Assembly (NCBI RefSeq): GCF_032598905.1
Contig: NZ_CP122458.1
Span: forward strand, 8,271,001 to 8,335,000
Reading direction: 5' to 3'
DNA: 64,000 nt
Source of the DNA: Streptomyces sp. 11x1
GTDB taxonomy: Bacteria > Actinomycetota > Actinomycetes > Streptomycetales > Streptomycetaceae
Shown piece by piece: positions 43,153 to 51,198 of this stretch. A program made the position numbers and the translations under genes. Below the pieces are notes generated by a model. The model had not been told where the DNA came from, ran no database searches, and saw only the letters and a program-made list of their open reading frames with translations. Within the stretch, counting starts at the first letter, position 1; each line of letters begins with the position of its first letter.

Positions 43153-43253
43153 GCCTCTACCAGGTCGCCCGCGAACTGCAGCTACTCCTCGCGGTCTGGA
43201 CCGGCGCCTGCCCCACCTGTCACCGCAACATGCCAGAACCGATACCGACCTGA
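43128..43253 (+). other. Probable programmed -1 frameshift site and C-terminal extension of transposase B
   Basis: Here the zero frame reads TCC CCA AAA GAG, with the same C CCA AAA heptamer at 43128-43134. The -1 frame gives AGA GAC GGC and continues GAGLSLYQVARELQLLL, WTGACPTCHR, to a TGA at 43251-43253 inside the right terminal repeat. The tail aligns with that of element A (GLxLYQ, WTGxCxTCHR). Confidence 0.75.
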
Positions 43254-43267
43254 CCAAGCACTACTAG

Positions 43268-43475
43268 GCCCTGTCGTCGCATTCCCGTCGTCGCCCGGAG
43301 GGCGGCCTGGCGGCGTCGTGGGGGTACCTCCCGGTCGAGCGCAGCCGAGACCGGGGGAGCGTGCTCTCGGCGTGCCGGGCACTGACCCGCGTACCGGACG
43401 TACTCGGGTCGGTGCCCGGTGCGTCGAGAGCGCGTGCATGGCGTCGCGGGGCGGGCGGGAATGTGACGCCAGGGC
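43268..43475. mobile_element. MITE-like element 2 (208 bp, CTAG-flanked)
   Basis: A non-coding segment whose ends form a 20-bp inverted repeat with two mismatches (GCCCTGTCGTCGCATTCCCG against GCCCTGGCGTCACATTCCCG). It is flanked by CTAG at 43264-43267 and 43476-43479. The interior contains further dyads (for example around CTCCCGGTC...GACCGGGGGAG). Similar sequences occur at many places in Streptomyces genomes as far as I recall, which supports a mobile miniature element. Confidence 0.75.
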
Positions 43476-43628
43476 CTAGGGGCGGCCGACTCCCGGCCGG
43501 CTGTTCCGGCGGGGGGTGACTGACGCCTGCGCCGCATGTGCCTACGGTGCGAGCGCCTGACGCCTGCGCGGCTCCCCCCGGTGGTGGTGGGCATGCCGGG
43601 CGTCGGGCGTCGGGCGTTGGCTGTTGGC

Positions 43629-44747
43629 TCACTCCTCTGCCGACCAGCCCGGCGAACCCGATGAGCTCGGCGAACCCGTCGTGCCCGTCGTGGTGCTCGG
43701 CGAACCCGTCGTGCCCAGCGTGCCCGTCGTCCGGGCGCGGGCCTCCCGCAAGGCGCGCAGGCGAGGCGGCCAGGTGCGGGTGTCGCGTGGCTCCACGTAG
43801 GGCTCTTCCGTGGGGGAGCGGCCCTCGGCGATGGCGCGCTCTCGGGAGAGCTCCGCGTCGAATTCCAGGCCCAGGAGAATCGCCAGGTTGGTGAGCCAGA
43901 GCCAGATGAGGAAGACGACGGCTCCGGCCGGCGCGCCGTAGGTCTTGTTGTACGAGCCGAAGTTGGCCGCGTAGACGGCGAAGCCCGCAGACGCGGCGAG
44001 CCAGATCAGCGTCGCGAGGACTCCGCCGGGGCTCACCCAACGGAAGCCCCGGCCACGGACGTTGGGCGCGGCCCAGTACAGCAGCGCGATCATCAGCGTC
44101 ACCAGGATCAGCAGGACCGGCCACTTGGCGATGTCCCAAAGCGCGATGGCCGCGTCGCCGAGCCCGATCGTCGTGCCGGCGCGTTCGGCCAGCGGACCCG
44201 TGAAGACGACGATCAGCGCGCTCGCCGCCAGCACCAGCATCAGCACGAGGGTCAGGACGATCCGCAGTGGCGTGAGCTTCCACACCGGGCGGCCCTCCGG
44301 CAGGTCGTACACCGCGTTGGACGTACGGATGAACGCCGCCACGTATCCCGACGCCGACCACACCGCCGCCAGCAGGCCGACGATCGCCAGCACCCCGCCC
44401 GTACCGCCGCTGTCTCCCAGTTGCACGACCGCGTCCCGCAGGATGTCCCGCGCGGGGCCCGGGGCGAGGTCGCCGATGTTGTCCAGGATCCTGTCCGTCG
44501 CGCGCTGTCCGACGACCCCCAGCACCGACACCAGCACCAGCAGCGCGGGGAAGAGTGACAGGACGCCGTAGTACGTCAACGCGGCGGCCCGGTCGGCGAG
44601 TTCGTCGTCCTGGAACTCCTTGACGGTGCGCCGCACCACCGCCCACCACGAGCGCCCCGGCAGTCCGGTGGGACCGCCCTCCACGCCCTCCCCGCCGGTC
44701 CCCGGCGCCTTTCCCACCCGCTCGGCCTCCGGCCGCCTCTGCTCCAT
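43629..44747 (-). CDS. YihY/BrkB-family envelope membrane protein
   Basis: 372 residues with six TM helices. FQDDELADRAAALTYYGVLSLFPALLVLVSVLG is the characteristic YihY/virulence factor BrkB opening. SASGYVAAFIRTSNAVYDLPEGRP, RWVSPGGVLATLIWLAASAGFAVYAANFGSYNKTYGAPAGAVVFLIWLWLTNLAILLGLEFDAEL (cited in part) follow. The C-terminal 35 residues are a Thr/Gly/Ser-Pro repeat (GTTGSPS twice). ATG 44747 is chosen; the frame stays open to 44849 but that extension is not membrane-like. Role unknown, not an RNase despite the old RNase BN name. Confidence 0.85.
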   Translation of the reverse strand: MEQRRPEAERVGKAPGTGGEGVEGGPTGLPGRSWWAVVRRTVKEFQDDELADRAAALTYYGVLSLFPALLVLVSVLGVVGQRATDRILDNIGDLAPGPARDILRDAVVQLGDSGGTGGVLAIVGLLAAVWSASGYVAAFIRTSNAVYDLPEGRPVWKLTPLRIVLTLVLMLVLAASALIVVFTGPLAERAGTTIGLGDAAIALWDIAKWPVLLILVTLMIALLYWAAPNVRGRGFRWVSPGGVLATLIWLAASAGFAVYAANFGSYNKTYGAPAGAVVFLIWLWLTNLAILLGLEFDAELSRERAIAEGRSPTEEPYVEPRDTRTWPPRLRALREARARTTGTLGTTGSPSTTTGTTGSPSSSGSPGWSAEE

Positions 44748-44860
44748 GACCGGCGGGTCTCCCGAAACCCGGCCCCGAATCGTGGACTTGACCTGAATCC
44801 TGGTTGAGGTTGAAGGGTGGTCGGTGCGCGCACACCGAGTACCGATCATGGGAGAGCAGC

Positions 44861-45577
44861 ATGAGCACGACCCGTCGTACGGACCTCCACCCCGTCCTCG
44901 ACCGCCCCGACGTCGGGGCGTCCCTCTTCAGCACCTGGGAGGTGGGCACCCCCGAGCGGCAACGCCGGACCGTCGAGGCCATCGCCGACACCTGGGAGCG
45001 GCGGCCGTGGCCGACGGAGGGGCTGTTGGGGTACTTCGTCTACACCGCCGAGGACGGTTCCGGCCTGCTGCACCATTCGCAGTGGGCCGACGAGCAGGCG
45101 TACGAGGCCTTCGTCAAGACGCGGCGGCAGGAGCGCAACGACGCCATCGACACCGCCGTCCCCGGGATCGAGCGGGTGGGGCTGCACCGCTATCGGCGGT
45201 ACCGCAGTCTCACGGGTGGGCAGGACCGTACCGCACACGTGCCCGGGTGTGTCGTGATCGTCGACGTCGCGTTCGACGGTCCGGACCCGGCGCGACAGCG
45301 TGCCTGGGTGGACGCCGTGGAGGAGGCGCTCGCCGCCGAGCCGGACGCGCATCCCGGCGGTATCTCCGCCCACTTCCACCTCGGCACCGACGGCACCCGC
45401 GTCCTCAACTACGCCGAGTGGGAGACCGCCGAGCATCACATCGACGCCATGGCCGCGCCCGGCGAAGGCGTCGGCTCGCCCTCACCGCTCTGGCAGCGCG
45501 TACAGACCTGGCCCGGCCTGCTGGAGACCGGCTCGGTCAAGCGGTACGAGTACGCCCTCGGCCTCGTCCCCGGCTGA
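44861..45577 (+). CDS. Protein with two antibiotic biosynthesis monooxygenase (ABM)-type ferredoxin-like domains
   Basis: 238 residues. Two similar halves each hold a dimeric alpha-beta-barrel pattern: STWEVGTPERQRRTVEAIADTWERRPWPTEGLLGYFVYTAEDGSGLLHHSQWADEQAYEAF (cited in part) and VDVAFDGPDPARQRAWVDAVEEAL...GGISAHFHLGTDGTRVLNYAEWETAEHHIDAM. ABM-like proteins act on quinone or aromatic substrates, or only bind small molecules. The substrate is unknown. ATG 44861 has GGGAGA 8-13 bases upstream. Confidence 0.75.
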   Translation: MSTTRRTDLHPVLDRPDVGASLFSTWEVGTPERQRRTVEAIADTWERRPWPTEGLLGYFVYTAEDGSGLLHHSQWADEQAYEAFVKTRRQERNDAIDTAVPGIERVGLHRYRRYRSLTGGQDRTAHVPGCVVIVDVAFDGPDPARQRAWVDAVEEALAAEPDAHPGGISAHFHLGTDGTRVLNYAEWETAEHHIDAMAAPGEGVGSPSPLWQRVQTWPGLLETGSVKRYEYALGLVPG

Positions 45578-45635
45578 GCCCGACGGCTCCCCGTCCCGGA
45601 AGCGACCGCGCGACCGGGACCATCGCGCGCCATCA

Positions 45636-45681
45636 CTCACCGAAAACTGGAACCGTCTGGACAAAAAAAGTTTTCGGTGAG
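45636..45681 (+). promoter_or_regulatory. 13-bp inverted repeat around a -35-like TGGACA upstream of the arsR-type gene
   Basis: CTCACCGAAAACT (45636-45648) and its exact complement (45669-45681) flank a 20-bp spacer containing TGGACA (45658-45663) and an A7 run. The right arm ends 11 bases before the ATG at 45693. Position and symmetry fit an autoregulatory operator for the ArsR-type protein. No clear -10 is seen. Confidence 0.65.
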
Positions 45682-45692
45682 ACGGTAGAGCC

Positions 45693-46346
45693 ATGTTGGA
45701 CGTCACCGTGATCGAGGACCCCGAGGCGGCGGCCGTCTCGCTGGACCCCATACGTGCCCGGCTGCTCGCCGAGCTGGCGGCCGGTCCCGCGTCGGCGGCC
45801 ATGCTGGCCGGGAAGGTAGGGCTGCCCAGGCAGAAGGTGAACTATCACCTCAAGGCGCTGGAGAAGCACGGTCTGGTCGAGCTGGCGGGGGAGCGCCGCA
45901 AGGGGAACGTCACGGAGCGGCTGATGCGGGCCACGGCCGCGTCGTACGTGATCTCGCCGCTCGCGCTCGCCGCCGTACAGCCGGATCCGGACCGTTTCCG
46001 GGACCAGCTCTCCGCGCGCTGGCTCCTGGCGCTCGGCGCCCGGCTGGTCCGGGACGTCGGCACGCTGATCACCGGCGCGGCCAGGGCCCGCAAGCGCCTC
46101 GCGACCTACGCCCTCGACGGCGAGGTCACCTTCTCCTCGGCCGCCGACCGTGCCGCCTTCGTCCAGGAGCTCACGGCGGGGGTGAGCGCGCTCATCAGCA
46201 AGTACGACGCCCCCGACGCCCAGGGCGGCCGGGGCCACCGGATCGTGGTCGCCGTCCACCCGACGGTCAAGCCGCGGCCCGCCGACGATACCGGCCGGCC
46301 CGAGGTGCTCGCACTCCCCGTCCAGCCCGAACCGCCCGCCCGGTGA
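45693..46346 (+). CDS. ArsR-family helix-turn-helix transcriptional regulator
   Basis: 217 residues. DPIRARLLAELAAGPASAAMLAGKVGLPRQKVNYHLKALEKHGLVELAGERRKGNVTERLM is a winged helix with the recognition helix PRQKVNYHLKAL. The C-terminal half is helical and lacks the metal-binding ELCVCDL motif, so the signal is not an obvious metal. The regulator is paired with an SRPBCC protein 20 bp downstream, a common arrangement in actinobacteria. No clear ribosome site precedes the ATG. Confidence 0.85.
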   Translation: MLDVTVIEDPEAAAVSLDPIRARLLAELAAGPASAAMLAGKVGLPRQKVNYHLKALEKHGLVELAGERRKGNVTERLMRATAASYVISPLALAAVQPDPDRFRDQLSARWLLALGARLVRDVGTLITGAARARKRLATYALDGEVTFSSAADRAAFVQELTAGVSALISKYDAPDAQGGRGHRIVVAVHPTVKPRPADDTGRPEVLALPVQPEPPAR

Positions 46347-46366
46347 GACCCGTTGAGGAGCACGTC

Positions 46367-47110
46367 ATGCCCAAGGAATTCGAGATCGCCCGTGAGTTCG
46401 AGGTCGACGCCACCCCCGAGGAGGTGTGGGAGGCCGTCACCGCCGGAACCGGCGGGTGGCTGTGGCCGATGGAGGCACCCGAGCCGCGCGTCGGCGGCAA
46501 GGGGCCGTTCGGCTCCGAGGTGACCGCGTGGGACCCGCCGCACCGGTACACCAACCGCGTCGAGGACGTGGAGGGGATCTCCGAGCAGACCCTCAACCAG
46601 CTCGACTACACGATCGAGCCGCGCGAGGACGGCCGGCGCGCCTGGGTGCGGTACGTGCACAGCGGCGTCTTCGTCGACGACTGGGACAACCAGTACGACG
46701 GCGCCGCCAAGCACACCGCCTTCTACCTGCACACCCTGCGCCAGTACCTGACGCGCTTCGCCGGCCGGAAGATCACCGCGTTCGCCACCTTCGACGGCCC
46801 CGAGGCGTCCGGTGGCGCGGACGCGCTCACCGTCGTGGGACGGGCGCTCGGCCTCGCGGACGACACCGTCGAGGGCGCCCGCGTCCAGGCCGAGGGGCCC
46901 GGCGGGCAGCGTTTCGAGGCCGTCGTCGACTACCGCGACCCGTACTTCATCGGTCTGCGCACCGACGACGCCCTCATCCGCTTCTTCGGCCGCAACCACT
47001 GGGGCCACCGCGTCGGCATGAGCGTCCACGACTTCGCGCCGGGCGCCGACGCACAGGCCGACGAGAGCGCGTGGAAGGGCTGGCTGAACGGAGTGTTCAG
47101 CCAGCCCTGA
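46367..47110 (+). CDS. SRPBCC/START-like (AHSA1-type) domain protein
   Basis: 247 residues. MPKEFEIAREFEVDATPEEVWEAVTAGTGGWLWPME and VTAWDPPHRYTNRVEDVEG are the activator-of-Hsp90-like START fold, and DDWDNQYDGAAKHTAFYLHTLRQYLTRFAG contains its long C-terminal helix. A second, less typical alpha/beta region follows (residues 150-247). It probably binds a hydrophobic ligand and may feed back on the ArsR partner. ATG 46367 with GAGGAG 6-7 bases upstream is preferred to GTG 46343. Confidence 0.85.
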   Translation: MPKEFEIAREFEVDATPEEVWEAVTAGTGGWLWPMEAPEPRVGGKGPFGSEVTAWDPPHRYTNRVEDVEGISEQTLNQLDYTIEPREDGRRAWVRYVHSGVFVDDWDNQYDGAAKHTAFYLHTLRQYLTRFAGRKITAFATFDGPEASGGADALTVVGRALGLADDTVEGARVQAEGPGGQRFEAVVDYRDPYFIGLRTDDALIRFFGRNHWGHRVGMSVHDFAPGADAQADESAWKGWLNGVFSQP

Positions 47111-47140
47111 GAACACGACACCCCGTCGGCCTCGCGGGTG

Positions 47141-48964
47141 CTACGGCCTGAAGCGCAGCACCTGCGGGTCGTGGTCGCTGATCTGGTCGTTGAACTCCGC
47201 GTTGGTGTGCACGCTGTCGTACGTGAAGTCGCACGAGCGCCGGATCGACGGACTGATCAGGATCTGGTCGAGGACCTGCGTGTTGCCCTGGAAGACGTAC
47301 GAGTAACGCTCGCTCCTCGGCAGCGACTTGACCGCCGACCACAGGGCGCCGCCGTCCTCCAGCAGCTCGGCGGTCTCGGAGAACTCGAAGTCGTTGATGT
47401 CGCCGAGGGCGATGACGTCCGCGTTCCTCTCCTTCGCCAGGATCTCCTTCACGAAGGTGTTCACGGCGGTCGCCTGGAGGTGACGCTGGGTCTCCGAACT
47501 CCGCTTCGGCGGCTGGAACTCCGAGTGCAGCGACTGGTCGCCGCCCTTGGACGCGAAGTGGTTCGCGATCACGAAAACGGACTTGCCGCGGAAGGAGAAC
47601 TCGCCGACCAGCGGCTTGCGGCTGTCCGTCCAGGCGGCGTTCGCCGGGTCGATACGGCCGGGGGAGACCGTCAGCCGTGCCTTGCCGTACGCCTTCGTCA
47701 CCCCGACGGCGGTCGTCGCGTCGCCGCCGGCACGGTCGGTGAAGGAGACCCGCTCGGGGTTGAACAGGAAGACCTGGCGGATGTTGCCGCCGGGCGCGCC
47801 GCCGTCCGCGAGGTTCACCGGGTCGATGGAGCGCCAGTCGTACGTCGGGCCACCGGCCGCCGAGATCGCGTCGATCAGCTTCTTCACCGTCTGGTCGGCG
47901 GCGACCGTACCGTCGTTGGTGGCGCCGTTGTTGTCCTGGATCTCCTCCAGGGTCACGATGTCGGGCGACTGCAGGTTGTGCACGATCGCCGCCGCGTGGT
48001 CCGCGAAGGAGGTGTCCGAGGGGTCCAGGTTCTCGACGTTGTACGTCGCCACCGCCAGCTCGCCACGCCCCTGCTTACGGGTCGTCTCGCGCTCCAGGCC
48101 GCCCTGCTTGAGGGTGCCGAGCTGGTTGGCCACCAGCGTGTAGCCGCCGAACTGGTTGTAGTCCAGGGGGCCGGCCGTGGCGCCCTTCAGGGTGTCGCCG
48201 ACGTTCGCCTTCGGGAAGTCGGCGACCGCGCCCAGCGACTGGATCTGGAGCCGGCCGGTGTTCTGCGAGGTGTAGGAGCCGTACACCGTGCCGCCGCGGC
48301 GGTTGTCGTTCTCCCAGGGCTTGACGGTGACCCACAGCTCGGTGAACGGGTCGGTGGCGCCCACCACTCGGGCGTCGGCGACCTGGACGTTCATGCCCTC
48401 CAGGGACTCGTAGCGGTCCAGGGCGTACGTGCCGGGGGTGAGGGTGAGGCCGTTGATCGAACCGCCGGCGGCGGTGTCACCCGTCGGGGCGTACCGGTTC
48501 GGCACCGACCTGGCGTCGACGACGGTCGGGGCGGGGACGGCGTTGCCCGTGGAGACCACCGTGATCGTCGGGCGGGTGATCTGCGTCACGGACTGGTTTC
48601 CGGACGAAGTGCCGCCCGGCACGAACTCGGAGACCGTGCCCGCGACCGACACCGCGTCGCCCACGGAAACGGTCGGCCGGGAGCTGGTGAAGACGAAGAC
48701 GCCCTCACTCGTGGCCGGGTTCGAGTCCGCCTGGGTGTCCTGGATCCAGAAGCCGCGCGAACCGTAGGTGCGGACGCCCGTGACGATGCCCTCCACCCCG
48801 GTCACCTGCTGACCGGCGAGCGGGGACGTCCGGGTCGTGCCCTGGATGTCGTGGATGCGTATGGAGTCCGCCTCGGCGGGCGAGGTCAGGACCACGGCGG
48901 ACACCGTGGAGCAGATGGTGGCGACGGCCAGCGCGCCGATGCGCGCGGTTCTCTTGCTCGGCAA
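47141..48964 (-). CDS. Secreted ExeM/NucH-type extracellular endonuclease
   Basis: 607 residues: a signal peptide (TARIGALAVATICSTVSAVVLTSPAEA, cleavage after AEA), an OB/lamin-like N-terminal region (IHDIQGTTRTSPLAGQQVTGVEGIVTGVRTYGSRGFWIQD, cited in part) and a C-terminal endonuclease/exonuclease/phosphatase domain. The latter has ATYNVENLDPSD, VTLEEIQDNNG, VIANHFASKGGDQ, VIALGDINDFEFSE and DQILISPSIR...NDQISDHDPQVLRF. All metal and catalytic positions of the EEP fold are there. It should degrade extracellular DNA or RNA. The start is TTG 48964, 8 bases after GGAGG. Confidence 0.9.
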   Translation of the reverse strand: MPSKRTARIGALAVATICSTVSAVVLTSPAEADSIRIHDIQGTTRTSPLAGQQVTGVEGIVTGVRTYGSRGFWIQDTQADSNPATSEGVFVFTSSRPTVSVGDAVSVAGTVSEFVPGGTSSGNQSVTQITRPTITVVSTGNAVPAPTVVDARSVPNRYAPTGDTAAGGSINGLTLTPGTYALDRYESLEGMNVQVADARVVGATDPFTELWVTVKPWENDNRRGGTVYGSYTSQNTGRLQIQSLGAVADFPKANVGDTLKGATAGPLDYNQFGGYTLVANQLGTLKQGGLERETTRKQGRGELAVATYNVENLDPSDTSFADHAAAIVHNLQSPDIVTLEEIQDNNGATNDGTVAADQTVKKLIDAISAAGGPTYDWRSIDPVNLADGGAPGGNIRQVFLFNPERVSFTDRAGGDATTAVGVTKAYGKARLTVSPGRIDPANAAWTDSRKPLVGEFSFRGKSVFVIANHFASKGGDQSLHSEFQPPKRSSETQRHLQATAVNTFVKEILAKERNADVIALGDINDFEFSETAELLEDGGALWSAVKSLPRSERYSYVFQGNTQVLDQILISPSIRRSCDFTYDSVHTNAEFNDQISDHDPQVLRFRP

Positions 48965-49364
48965 GGGGATCCCTCCGGGGACGTACGTGAGCGCCGGGAC
49001 GAGAGTGGACGGGGGGTGGCCTGCGACCGGTGGGGCGGTGCGACGCGCGTAGAACCCCGACGGACGCCGACGGGGTTCGGTGAACCCGGGCGGTCGCGCC
49101 AGTGGGTGGCCCTGTGATCCTCGCAGAGCTACCCGTGAGTTTCTACGCGCGTCAATCTCCTGCCTGGTCACGCCAGTTGTCAAGGTTTCAGCCACACCCA
49201 ACTCCTGGCAGGTACATGAACCGGGCGGCATGGGTTCAAATCCGTCTAGGCTGAGCGGCTGCGTACTCGTACGCGTATCGCCCTCGGGCGCCGTCTCTCG
49301 GCGGCCCCGAACCGCTCGGCCGCTGTTCGTCACTTGTTCCGATGTTCCGAGGAGATCCCCGCCG
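48965..49364. other. Divergent intergenic region, nuclease / hypothetical gene
   Basis: 400 bases without a gene. It must hold the promoter of the secreted nuclease (minus) and of the gene at 49365 (plus). A GGTTCAAATCC string at about 49229 looks like a tRNA T-arm, but the flanking bases do not pair. No terminator or operator was identified. Confidence 0.4.
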
Positions 49365-50906
49365 ATGTCAGACAGCTCGCCACTCCCGCCGGTGCGGCTC
49401 CTCTCCGAAGCGGAACTGGCGCGGGAGGCGCTCGCCACGCCGCTGCTCGCGCGCGCCGCGCGGCTCGCCCGCTGGGCCGGCCCGGACACACGGGTGGGCG
49501 CCGGGGGCGAACTCATCGACGAGCAGTTGCCGGAGGCCGCCGGGGTGCTCGGGCTCACGGGTGAGGGGGCGGGGAGCGCGGGGAGCTCCGCGAGCGCCCG
49601 GGACACCGGGGACGCCGGGAGCGTCGCCGGTGGTGTCGACGGTGAGGACGCGGCGGCCCTGGCGAGCGAGGCGTGGCGGGTGGCCATGGACACCGGCCTC
49701 GTCGAGATCGTGGACGAGGAGGCCGGGACGGTCACCGTCGGCGAGGACCTCGCGTTGCTCACCTCGGGCGGACCGCAGGACGTGCTCGGCATCTGGCTCA
49801 CGGCCCTGGAGACCGCCCTCGCCGACGCGAGCGTGCCCGACCTCGACGGCCTCGTCGAGGCCATGGACTCCGGCGGCGAGATCGACTTCTCCCGGCTGGA
49901 CTGGGACCCCGGCGCCGAGGCGGACTTCCTCGACGGAGTGCTCCGCAACCTCTACCTCCTCACCGCCGGCGAGGGCGGCCCCGAAGGGCCGGTACCGCTG
50001 CCCGCCCTCGCCGCCTCGATGATCGTCCCCGACGACATGGGCGAGCCCACCAACGACGTCCTGGAACAGGTCTCCGACGCCATGATGCGGCTCGACGACC
50101 AGTTCAGGGTGCTGGAGCCGATCGGGCTGGTGGAGTACCAGCCGGTGGACGAGGCGCTGATGACGGACGCGGAGGAGGCCGTGGCCGCCGCCGAGGGGGC
50201 GGGCGCGCCTGCCGTCGACGACACCGATGTCACCCGGTACGGCCTGGTCCGCCTCACCCCGCTCGGGCTGTACGGGGTACGGGCGCGGCTCCAGGAGGCC
50301 GGCGTGGTGGCGCCCGCCGTGGGGGACCTCGTCGACAAGGGCGCGGACGTGCTGCTCGACGGCACCGCCGCGTTTCCGCCCGCGGCGGCCCAGGCCGAGA
50401 CCGAGCAGTGGCTCGCCCGTCGTGAGTCGCTGGACGCGGCGCGGGAGCTGCTGGCCGCGGCGCGCGGGTCCGACGCGGGTGCTCCGCTGCGGCGGCTGCG
50501 CTGTCAGCAGGCGCTGTCCCTCGTGGGGGCGGTGGCCGAGCCGGCCCTCCGGGACGTGCTGGACGACCCCGAGCTGGGCGGGCTCGCCCGGGTGTGGCTG
50601 ACCGAGCGCGGGGCGGGGGATGTGCCGGCGCCGTCCGAGGCGATGGTCTTCTGGCTCACGATCGACACGGTTGCCGCGCAGTTGGCCGCGGAGGGGAACT
50701 CGGCGGAGCTGAGGGCGCTGATGGAGGGGTTGGCCGCGCAGCACGGGTCGTTCTTCGCGGCGGCGTGGCGGGTGGATCATCCTGCGACGCCGGATGTGCT
50801 GGAGGCGATGGGGAGGATCCACCCCGACAAGAAGGTGGCGAAGGAGGCCCGGAAGGCGGCGTTCAAGGCGCGGTCGCAGATGGGGTCGGGGGGTGGGGGC
50901 GCCTGA
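49365..50906 (+). CDS. Conserved hypothetical protein (acidic, 513 aa)
   Basis: A soluble, strongly acidic protein. The N-terminal region (LARWAGPDTRVGAGGELIDEQLPEAAGVLGL) resembles a small winged-helix-like segment, and the centre has GLVRLTPLGLYGVRARLQEAG, a typical terminal phrase of DUF-type Streptomyces proteins. A HEAT-like C-terminal tail (HPDKKVAKEARKAAFKARSQ) ends in GGGGA. A Gly/Ser/Ala-rich insertion occurs at residues 65-90. No catalytic motif is seen. Its stop directly abuts, in the same frame, the phoX remnant downstream. Confidence 0.7.
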   Translation: MSDSSPLPPVRLLSEAELAREALATPLLARAARLARWAGPDTRVGAGGELIDEQLPEAAGVLGLTGEGAGSAGSSASARDTGDAGSVAGGVDGEDAAALASEAWRVAMDTGLVEIVDEEAGTVTVGEDLALLTSGGPQDVLGIWLTALETALADASVPDLDGLVEAMDSGGEIDFSRLDWDPGAEADFLDGVLRNLYLLTAGEGGPEGPVPLPALAASMIVPDDMGEPTNDVLEQVSDAMMRLDDQFRVLEPIGLVEYQPVDEALMTDAEEAVAAAEGAGAPAVDDTDVTRYGLVRLTPLGLYGVRARLQEAGVVAPAVGDLVDKGADVLLDGTAAFPPAAAQAETEQWLARRESLDAARELLAAARGSDAGAPLRRLRCQQALSLVGAVAEPALRDVLDDPELGGLARVWLTERGAGDVPAPSEAMVFWLTIDTVAAQLAAEGNSAELRALMEGLAAQHGSFFAAAWRVDHPATPDVLEAMGRIHPDKKVAKEARKAAFKARSQMGSGGGGA

Positions 50907-51161
50907 CAGCACGGCGGCATCGCCCTCGCCGAGGACGGCGAAGGCGTCCAGCACCTGTTCGGCGCCACCGACAGCGGCCGTACCGACCCGATCGCCCGCA
51001 ACGACCTGAACATCGGCACCGACGAGGGGCCGGAGTACAGCGAGTTCGCCGGTGTCACCTTCTCGCCCGACGGAAAGACCCTCTACGCCAACATCCAGAC
51101 TCCGGGAATCCTGCTCGCCATCACCGGGCCCTGGAAGCGGCGGAAGCGGTGGATTAATTAG
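50907..51161 (+). pseudogene. Remnant of a PhoX/DUF839 alkaline phosphatase (C-terminal 84 codons)
   Basis: The frame continues without interruption after the upstream TGA and reads QHGGIALAEDGEGVQHLF, then GTDEGPEYSEFAGVTFSPDG, KTLYANIQTPGILLAITGPW, ending at TAG 51161. This is the characteristic C terminus of PhoX-type (DUF839) phosphatases, which are normally over 400 residues. The rest of the gene is absent and no start codon or ribosome site exists, so it is a truncated relic. Its neighbour is the Y-RNA promoter, only a base away. Confidence 0.8.
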
Positions 51162-51192
51162 TTGGCCCGGCCCGTGGCCCGGCTCCTAGAGT
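51162..51192 (+). promoter_or_regulatory. Promoter for the first Y RNA
   Basis: TTGGCC (51162-51167), a 19-base spacer and TAGAGT (51187-51192). The -10 fits the Streptomyces housekeeping pattern TAGRRT. A start 7 bases later (51199) coincides with the first base of the terminal stem of YrlA-1. Confidence 0.6.
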
Positions 51193-51198
51193 GGTGCC

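Larger units (their letters stand above)
41822..43263 (+). mobile_element. IS701-family insertion sequence B (1442 bp)
   Basis: 16-bp perfect terminal repeats, TAGTGCTTGGTCAGGT at 41822-41837 and its complement at 43248-43263. CTAG lies at 41818-41821 (shared with element A) and 43264-43267. It is diverged from element A in sequence but has the same gene organisation and orientation. Confidence 0.92.

Noticed and set aside
49222..49245. GGTTCAAATCC as the T-arm of a tRNA or an attachment site
   Set aside because: Flanking bases pair for only two positions, and no acceptor, D-arm or integrase gene is near.
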